Part shown: one piece after another, positions 5,450 through 10,720 of the stretch | Layout: each line of letters opens with the position of its first letter | How positions within the stretch are numbered: the first letter of the stretch is position 1 | From: Planctomycetia bacterium | GTDB lineage: Bacteria > Planctomycetota > UBA11346 | Assembly (NCBI GenBank): GCA_005801395.1 | Contig: SYDV01000186.1 | Coordinates: 1 to 10,720 of the forward strand | Direction: 5' to 3' | Length of the DNA: 10,720 nt | The notes under the pieces: generated by a model | The model's input: only the letters and a program-made list of their open reading frames with translations | Told to the model about the DNA's origin: nothing | The model's database searches: none | Program-made: the position numbers and the translations under genes

Positions 5450-7081
5450 TCATCGGACCACCCGCCAGCGCTTAAACGGTAGAATAACGGCGAGGACACG
5501 GCCACGCAGGTTTTCCTCCATCACATACCCCCAACAGCGGCTATCCCAGCTTTGCGGGCTGTTATCACCCAACAGTAAATAGGCACCTGGCGGAGCGGTG
5601 ATCGCTGTTTCTGGGGAATACCCCCACCCACGCGATGCTTCTTGGGGCGACAATTCGACAACGGGCTTACCTAAAATTTGACTGCGTACCGTTACCAGAT
5701 CGCGGTAATATTTTACTTCCATATCGCGATTATATGGGCTTGCGAAACGATCATTAATGGCCATTTCACTTTGCTGTTTATAGCGCAAATACGTAGTCCC
5801 TTCTTCACGTAAAAAACTTCCGGTTTGACCCACCGTATAATGCACATCGCGATCCATCGATAATGCAGCGAATGCGATGGTGCCCTCACCACTCCATCGT
5901 GCACCTAATCGTTGTACCAACGGGTCTGATGGGGCAACATCATGACGCAACATTTCTTTATCGCCCAGGGAAAATATTATTTGATTGTCTAAATGAGCAA
6001 AAGTGACGATTTGACCAACGGGCGCATCTTTACCAGAGGAAATTTCTTTGTTATCAACCAGTACTGACCAACTGTTTGGCGTTAATGCTAAGCGAAAACT
6101 ATGTGTATTTCCCTGGGTTATATCTAAAGCAACTTGTCCCGTTAGATCGCGTATTTGAGCAGTAAATCGCACATCTCCAACCCATTCCGTCATCGTTTGA
6201 TTGAGTAATGTGCCATAACTGCCGCTATCAAGATCCGCCGTCGTCATTCGTCTTACTTCCCAACTATCTAAATCCCAGGCAATCCCTGTACGACGCGTAC
6301 GTTGAAACGTAAATTGCGGGCTCGTCATGGATAATTCGATTAATTCATCTGGATTATCGCTGCCACGTGGGCGCACGCGAAAAGTCCCTGGTTTCAAGTA
6401 TAAATTACGAAATTGTTGCGGCAAAAGCGACAAACTACCATTCGCCGGTAACGTCATGCGCAAAGATCCATCATCCCCACGCACCTGAGCCCCACCGCTT
6501 GGCATCCACGGTTGGTATTCGGCCTGTTCGCCAAAACGGTACACATTCTGCCACAGCTCATCCTGTACCGATTTTGGTTTGCGCGATACGTGAAAAGTTT
6601 TGTCCGGTTGTTCTAAATAAATATCACCACCTGCGATGTAATAACGATCCCCAGGTAAAATGACGGCACGCTTCACAAAATTACGGTACATGAGTGGCCG
6701 TAACATCACGCGATCTAAACGAGATTCATCAGCGGCAATGGCGGTCCGCGCATCGGTTTGTTCACCAGCGAGTGGCTCAATTTCAGGTTGAGGAAACTGA
6801 AAAACGGTTACATCCCAACGACTGGGACCAGTAAAACGGAAAAAGAATTTATCGACGACCACATGGTCTGATTTCGAAAACGCCGGATCACCAAACAGCA
6901 TTGGTTCCATCGACGCTGTCGGGATGCGGAAAGCTTCCAAACAAAAATGACGAATGCCCATGGCGATGATGAAGGCGAAGATCCAATTTTCGCAAAAGCC
7001 ATTCACCCATTGCTGCAAACTTGGCAGATTGGATTCATAAGTGAGCGGTGGAGCAGCGGGGGCAACGGTAGGTTCAGTCAT
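5450..7081 (-). CDS. lepB: Signal peptidase I with a large domain-sized insertion
   Basis: LepB cleaves signal peptides from exported proteins on the outer face of the cytoplasmic membrane using a Ser/Lys dyad. Here it is 543 residues against ~190-325 in most bacteria. All family boxes are present: a TM helix at ~33-49; box B IPTASMEPML with nucleophile Ser57; box C HVVVDKFFFRF then GPSRWDVTVFQFP (to 97); box D FVKRAVILPGD with general base Lys137; and box E LLGDNSPQSWDSRCWGYV (503-520). The extra length lies mainly between boxes D and E (about 160-485), plus a smaller insert at ~98-132. The large insert is rich in predicted beta strands (QFTFQRTRRTG, VRFTAQIRD, WSVLVDNKEIS, IIFSLGDKEML) and could be a lectin-like sandwich; that fold is inference. 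Enlarged LepB proteins are known in Planctomycetota. The ATG at 7079-7081 is fixed by an in-frame stop at 7094-7096 upstream with no ATG, GTG or TTG between. No clear Shine-Dalgarno. Confidence 0.93.
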   Translation of the reverse strand: MTEPTVAPAAPPLTYESNLPSLQQWVNGFCENWIFAFIIAMGIRHFCLEAFRIPTASMEPMLFGDPAFSKSDHVVVDKFFFRFTGPSRWDVTVFQFPQPEIEPLAGEQTDARTAIAADESRLDRVMLRPLMYRNFVKRAVILPGDRYYIAGGDIYLEQPDKTFHVSRKPKSVQDELWQNVYRFGEQAEYQPWMPSGGAQVRGDDGSLRMTLPANGSLSLLPQQFRNLYLKPGTFRVRPRGSDNPDELIELSMTSPQFTFQRTRRTGIAWDLDSWEVRRMTTADLDSGSYGTLLNQTMTEWVGDVRFTAQIRDLTGQVALDITQGNTHSFRLALTPNSWSVLVDNKEISSGKDAPVGQIVTFAHLDNQIIFSLGDKEMLRHDVAPSDPLVQRLGARWSGEGTIAFAALSMDRDVHYTVGQTGSFLREEGTTYLRYKQQSEMAINDRFASPYNRDMEVKYYRDLVTVRSQILGKPVVELSPQEASRGWGYSPETAITAPPGAYLLLGDNSPQSWDSRCWGYVMEENLRGRVLAVILPFKRWRVVR

Positions 7082-7311
7082 GGGCAGGCGGGATTATTGA
7101 ACGGATGTCGCGGCCACAACAGTGGCTCTCGTGGCATACCACACTTACTCACCTTTCGCAGAGGCACATGACGGGGATGATTCCAACGTCAAATTTGGGA
7201 ACGCATGAAACCGACAGCCAAGAGTTTAGAGTAATCTTTAAGAACATGCGGCATTGAATCTTACAGCTTTTTGGGCGGGCTCTTCATTGAGCAATTCCGG
7301 TCTTTATCTGA
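7082..7311. other. Non-coding gap between plsC-like gene and lepB
   Basis: This 230-nt gap lies downstream of the acyltransferase gene and upstream of lepB, both on the minus strand, so it should contain a terminator and the lepB promoter. I see only weak candidates. A GCTC-ttcatt-GAGC hairpin follows the acyltransferase gene without a T run. A minus-strand TTGACG has no credible -10 at the right distance. A perfect 5-bp stem GCCAC-AACA-GTGGC (7113-7126) lies about 32 nt before the lepB ATG. No convincing gene is present. Confidence 0.5.
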
Positions 7312-8034
7312 TTATGAGATCACTTTTCGCGGCCGTGGTCCCATGAACGATCGTTCTTGTTGCTCCATCCAAAGTTCCAATCGTCGACTAATCCAGGCAT
7401 CTTGTGCGCGAGGAGCAAGATCTTTGGGCGCTACGATTGGTTTACCGACCCGTACTTCAATGTCTTTGGTGATAAAATTAAATAAAAACTGACCGCGCGG
7501 CCACACGGCTTCACTGCGATACAAATAAACTGGGACAATCGGCACACCAGCTCGACGAGCAAATAAGGCAGGTCCTTCGCGCATCGGTGCAAGACGACCG
7601 TCGCGAGTGCGTGTGCCTTCCGCAAAAACCAAAACCGATACGCCATTCTTTAGGCGATCGACTGCGCCTTTCATACTGGATAAACCTGGGTTTTCTCGAT
7701 CAACCGGAATGCCGAACATGGCGCGCAACCAAAAGGCAATGAATGGAATATCCCATAAGGATGCTTTGGCGAAATAAGCAATTGGACGGCGAAAACACAT
7801 ACCAACAAAGGGTGGGTCAAAAAAACTTCGGTGATTACAAGCAAGCACCATCGGACCTTCTGGTAGCTCCCGAGAACGACGCACTCGACCACGGAGACCG
7901 AATTTAACCCACGGACGTAAAAACAGATAGCCTAAACTAAAATGTAACGCATTTGGTAGATAGCCATTTATCGCATTTGGTGCCAGCGTGGTGAACGCCG
8001 ATTTCTTTTTTATCGGTGTCGCTTCAGTCGTCAC
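7312..8034 (-). CDS. plsC: 1-acyl-sn-glycerol-3-phosphate acyltransferase (PlsC-like)
   Basis: PlsC-family enzymes acylate lysophosphatidic acid to phosphatidic acid at the inner membrane in phospholipid synthesis. The 240-residue protein has the catalytic HX4D motif NHRSFFDP (His68, Asp73). It also has the substrate-binding block FAEGTRTRDGRL (Glu139-Gly-Thr-Arg142) and the conserved GVPIVPVYL segment (163-171). A hydrophobic stretch near residues 29-47 probably sits in or on the membrane. Related acyltransferases for lipid A or other lipids share these motifs, so exact acyl acceptor is not certain. The start is GTG at 8032-8034 with GGGA about 5 nt upstream, only 15 nt after the stop of the HAD gene, so the two are very likely co-transcribed. 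Its C-terminus is basic (GPRPRKVIS). Confidence 0.87.
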   Translation of the reverse strand: MTTEATPIKKKSAFTTLAPNAINGYLPNALHFSLGYLFLRPWVKFGLRGRVRRSRELPEGPMVLACNHRSFFDPPFVGMCFRRPIAYFAKASLWDIPFIAFWLRAMFGIPVDRENPGLSSMKGAVDRLKNGVSVLVFAEGTRTRDGRLAPMREGPALFARRAGVPIVPVYLYRSEAVWPRGQFLFNFITKDIEVRVGKPIVAPKDLAPRAQDAWISRRLELWMEQQERSFMGPRPRKVIS

Positions 8035-8049
8035 AATAATCCCAAGTAA

Positions 8050-8586
8050 TCATTTTGGTTTATCTTTCCCTTTGCGATAATGATCGAGAAAAGTAATGTT
8101 AAATTCTTGACTTCGGTAACGACTAGGGCCCGTGATTAAACTCGCAAAACTAAAGCTGCGGTCTTCACTTCGTGGTACGCGAATAAATTGCACGCCATAG
8201 TGCTGAGCTGCTTCGGCATCTAACGGACTATCGCCAATGAATAAGGTCTGACTGGCCTTGATCTTAAAATGAGACAATGGCAGATCGAGCCGCTTACGAG
8301 CGCGCCCACTGCCTAGTTCTTCTGCCGCATTACCAGCATGATAAATGGTAATAAAGTAGGTCGTCAGGCGTGATTGGGCTAAGGCGTTTTCGACGGCTTC
8401 TTTGGACGCGTCGCTAATAACGGCAATGGGAATGCCTAAACGAGAGCCAAAATGCGTCAGAAAGTCGATCATGCCTAAACGAGGGCGATAAACGCTGCTC
8501 TCCATTTCGACGATGGTCTCAAAGCAATCCAGCAGCAACAACCGGATGTCCGGCCCAATAATTGTAGTCCCACCGAATTGGTCCAT
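8050..8586 (-). CDS. HAD-superfamily hydrolase-like protein
   Basis: A 178-residue protein with the Rossmann-like HAD core. Numbering here counts from an upstream ATG at 8593-8595 (181 residues). Motif I is LLLLDCFETIVE with nucleophile Asp23, motif II IPIAVISDASKE with Ser61, Lys candidates for motif III at 101 or 112, and motif IV TLFIGDSPLDAEAAQHYGV with Asp122 and Asp126. Most HAD phosphatases have DxDxT, with the second Asp as acid/base; here that place is Phe25. An aromatic at this position occurs in the haloacid-dehalogenase branch and in catalytically altered members, so phosphatase activity should not be assumed. The small cap inserted between motifs I and II is short. The ATG at 8584-8586 is chosen because AGGAA lies about 10 nt before it, whereas the same AGGA would be only 2 nt from the ATG at 8595. 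First gene of a probable two-gene operon with plsC. Substrate unknown. Confidence 0.75.
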   Translation of the reverse strand: MDQFGGTTIIGPDIRLLLLDCFETIVEMESSVYRPRLGMIDFLTHFGSRLGIPIAVISDASKEAVENALAQSRLTTYFITIYHAGNAAEELGSGRARKRLDLPLSHFKIKASQTLFIGDSPLDAEAAQHYGVQFIRVPRSEDRSFSFASLITGPSRYRSQEFNITFLDHYRKGKDKPK

Positions 8587-8595
8587 GTTCGACAT

Positions 8596-8701
8596 GTTCC
8601 TGGGCGGTTGGCGCTGACAAGTACGGACTCACCTTTGTGCTGTTAGTACCTTCATCGGGTCGCCCCTGGTCCATCTTCTACAACGGCATATACCAGCAAA
8701 C
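8596..8701. promoter_or_regulatory. Divergent spacer, presumed promoter region for HAD-plsC and the beta-propeller gene
   Basis: The two flanking genes read away from each other, so promoters for both should lie here or just inside. I see no pair of hexamers close to consensus on either strand. The frame of the + strand gene is open back to a TGA at 8615-8617, but the residues it would add before 8702 do not resemble a leader peptide. The spacer is therefore treated as non-coding. Confidence 0.35.
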
Positions 8702-10720
8702 GTGCGTTACCCGCGAATAGTCCCCCTGCTCCTGGCCCTGTGTTCTGTCAGCCTAGTTCTCGGCGTTGAGCCAGTGGTCGCTACGCCATTCGACGTTCGC
8801 CATGACGCGAATGAGCTGCTTGATGACATGCAGAATCGGCGCGGAGATATCGGAAATTTAATTGAACGTGTTCAGCAATTGTTAGCGAAGCACGGTGATA
8901 GCATGATTATTCGCGGGGAAATTTGCGCACCAATTGCTGAATTATTTGCCATGAAATTAGCCGAGCATCAATTACTTGAACCGTTTGTACGCACCTTTAA
9001 TGGTATTGCTGAACGTCGATTAAAAGATGCCCTAGCTGAACGTGCAGGTGAATCTGAACTGCGCACAATTGCTCTATCTTACCCAGGAACTCCTGCGGCA
9101 CGAGCAGCCTGGCAATGGTTGGCTGATGCCGCATGGGATACCGGTCGTTTAGGTTTATACTTAGACTATGCCCAACGTGCTGGCGAATCGGATAGTGAAA
9201 AATTAGCCAAACGATTACAGGCAGCTTTCGTGCTTTTGGCACCTGATAAATCTTTAGATCTCCCATCGACGTTAGATGGTTTAGAAGAAATGTGGCGAAT
9301 TGATCTTACTGAAGCCATGACGGGATCTAGACCAGCGCCTCTCATGGGTGATCGCGCCTTGCGACGCGTTCGTCGGAATCAATTGCCCGTACAACAACGG
9401 TATTCAATCACGACATCCGCCGGAGAGTTATCAGCGGCCAGTGATGGACAAAGTTTTTTCCTTTTTGATCATCTTATTGGGCGATTAATTGGTGATATTC
9501 GACCTCTCGGTAGCATGCCGATGGGCTCACTACCAAGTCGTCCCGCGGTCATGCGTGATGGTTTTGTTGGACTTGGCTGGGTCGAAGATCATGCCGTATT
9601 AGTGGCTTTGGACCGTCTTGGTGAAGAAAAATGGCGCGCTAATTCACCATCATTTGGCAATTTACCGGCCTTATCTGCCCCAATTGTGATGGATAATTTA
9701 GTGGTCTTCAGCGCCTTAGTCATTGGCAATAACGAAGGCGCAGAATTACGTGCGCTCGCTTTTCGTGCCGACAATGGTCGCCCGGTATGGAATACCTTGG
9801 TGACGCGTATTTCGATTCCGCGACAAATGCTCTTTACAGGAAGCGAATTCGGTCTTACCGCCCCTGCGATTACCTCACATGGCGGCAGTATTATGATCCT
9901 GTCAAATAATGGTATGATCGCACGTATTGGTATTGACGGAAACGTGACCCGTTTGTGGACCTACCCAAGTGTTAGTGATGAATTTGTCGATGGATTTGGC
10001 AATCGTCCAATATCAACCCGACAAGGTGCCATTATCAGCGACGGCACTTGGTTAGCTGCCAGTCCAGTGGATAGTCCGGGCGTCGTTTTAATGATGGGCC
10101 CAGACGACATTGCGCCGCGACGTTACCAAGGTGACGGCGCTAATGGAGAAGTATTGGATGTTGCGCACGGTGTCGCCTTATTGGCGGGTACGCGTAATTT
10201 AGCTCTGCTGAATTTAAAGACGGCTATTTCTCCATGGGCCATTAGTTTTTCAGGTGGACGAGATGGCGTGCATGGTCGCATTGGTACCGATCAAGTCTTA
10301 GTTGGCACCAACGAACAATTAGCCCTCATTGATTTTAAAACGGGTCGCATGATTTCATCGCGCGGTCTTGGTCAGGGTATGTCATTAGCGCTAACCGCAG
10401 ACTTAGTCATGGCAGCCACCAGCGATCGTGTAATTGGCTGGGGCCGTGGCGCATCATTTTTAGAACGACTCTCAAAAGCCGCTGCCGCAAAACCGAACGA
10501 TTATCGTCCATGGGGTACTCTGGCATCCTTTTATGATTCGCGCGGCGAAAAAGAGCGCTCTTTTTCTTGTCTCATTGAAGCGCTCCAACGTGGTGCCACT
10601 GCTGATTACGCCGAACGCGCGGCACGATTGGTACGCGCACAATTAGAATTAAATGCGGGTGATAAAACAACCTTTGCTGTGCCCTTGGCAAAATTACAAT
10701 CCCTAACGACTTATCACGAC
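8702..10720 (+). CDS. Secreted PQQ-like beta-propeller protein with TPR-like C-terminal repeats (3' partial)
   Basis: The frame runs 673 codons from GTG at 8702 to the window end without a stop. The first residues, MRYPRIVPLLLALCSVSLVLG, form a Sec signal peptide (basic n-region, h-region about 6-21, possible cleavage near VVA-TP at residue 27). Cys14 lacks the Gly/Ala before it expected of a lipobox. Residues ~28-190 are helical (LIERVQQLLAKHGD, FVRTFNGIAERRLKDAL, YPGTPAARAAWQWLADAA), as in large planctomycete proteins that precede a propeller with such a module. From ~198 to ~580 beta-propeller blades of the PQQ/BamB type appear, with docking tryptophans near 198, 311, 363, 419 and 512 in contexts such as GEEKWRAN, GRPVWNTL and TRLWTYP. 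From ~585 a TPR-like segment begins (LERLSKAAAAKPNDYRPWGTLASFYDSRGE). Probably periplasmic or envelope-associated. Cofactor binding is not implied, and the function is unknown. GTG has no clear Shine-Dalgarno. Confidence 0.82.
   Translation, partial: MRYPRIVPLLLALCSVSLVLGVEPVVATPFDVRHDANELLDDMQNRRGDIGNLIERVQQLLAKHGDSMIIRGEICAPIAELFAMKLAEHQLLEPFVRTFNGIAERRLKDALAERAGESELRTIALSYPGTPAARAAWQWLADAAWDTGRLGLYLDYAQRAGESDSEKLAKRLQAAFVLLAPDKSLDLPSTLDGLEEMWRIDLTEAMTGSRPAPLMGDRALRRVRRNQLPVQQRYSITTSAGELSAASDGQSFFLFDHLIGRLIGDIRPLGSMPMGSLPSRPAVMRDGFVGLGWVEDHAVLVALDRLGEEKWRANSPSFGNLPALSAPIVMDNLVVFSALVIGNNEGAELRALAFRADNGRPVWNTLVTRISIPRQMLFTGSEFGLTAPAITSHGGSIMILSNNGMIARIGIDGNVTRLWTYPSVSDEFVDGFGNRPISTRQGAIISDGTWLAASPVDSPGVVLMMGPDDIAPRRYQGDGANGEVLDVAHGVALLAGTRNLALLNLKTAISPWAISFSGGRDGVHGRIGTDQVLVGTNEQLALIDFKTGRMISSRGLGQGMSLALTADLVMAATSDRVIGWGRGASFLERLSKAAAAKPNDYRPWGTLASFYDSRGEKERSFSCLIEALQRGATADYAERAARLVRAQLELNAGDKTTFAVPLAKLQSLTTYHD

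Noticed and set aside
8618..8701. N-terminal extension of the propeller protein back to 8618
   Set aside because: The extra residues contain no ATG, GTG or TTG start and would bury the signal peptide; the GTG at 8702 places it at the N-terminus.
8997..9266. Minus-strand 89-codon open frame opposite the propeller gene
   Set aside because: It lies wholly inside a long + strand coding frame with clear domain structure and has no recognisable motifs or ribosome binding site.

Overview
The window looks like a chromosomal core region of a Gram-negative-type bacterium, most probably a member of the Planctomycetota. This is an inference from gene architecture; no rRNA or taxonomic marker is present. 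Three things point there: a signal peptidase I with a very large insertion between its catalytic boxes, a secreted protein with a helical N-terminal domain followed by a PQQ-type beta-propeller and TPR-like repeats, and a Cys-motif/disordered/single-TM protein placed among housekeeping genes. Base composition is moderate and similar across all genes, with many TTA leucine codons, and there is no insertion sequence, phage, CRISPR array, tRNA or rRNA. Nothing suggests recent transfer.

Layout from left to right. Positions 1-66 hold the last 21 codons of a + strand gene. A + strand histidine phosphatase (phosphoglycerate-mutase-like) gene follows at 136-840. It converges on a long minus-strand cluster that reads from right to left: lptB (4499-5218), holA (3518-4492), a 443-residue Cys-motif membrane protein (2133-3464) and rsmB (898-2136). 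lptB and holA are 6 nt apart, and the Cys-motif gene and rsmB overlap by 4 nt, so the four probably form one transcription unit. A consensus -10 box lies about 130 nt upstream of lptB. Next come lepB (5450-7081, minus) and a plsC-like acyltransferase with a HAD-superfamily gene (7312-8034 and 8050-8586, both minus, 15 nt apart). A 106-115 nt divergent spacer then leads to a large secreted beta-propeller protein on the + strand, starting with GTG at 8702 and running off the window end.

Functionally this is mostly cell-envelope and housekeeping machinery: LPS transport energising (LptB), protein secretion (LepB), phospholipid acylation (PlsC), replication clamp loading (HolA) and 16S rRNA methylation (RsmB). 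The least understood items are the Cys-motif/TM protein and the domain-sized insert in LepB. Two genes are easy to mis-call. rsmB has no ATG, GTG or TTG start that keeps its N-terminal domain and probably starts at CTG. The beta-propeller gene has no stop codon inside the window.
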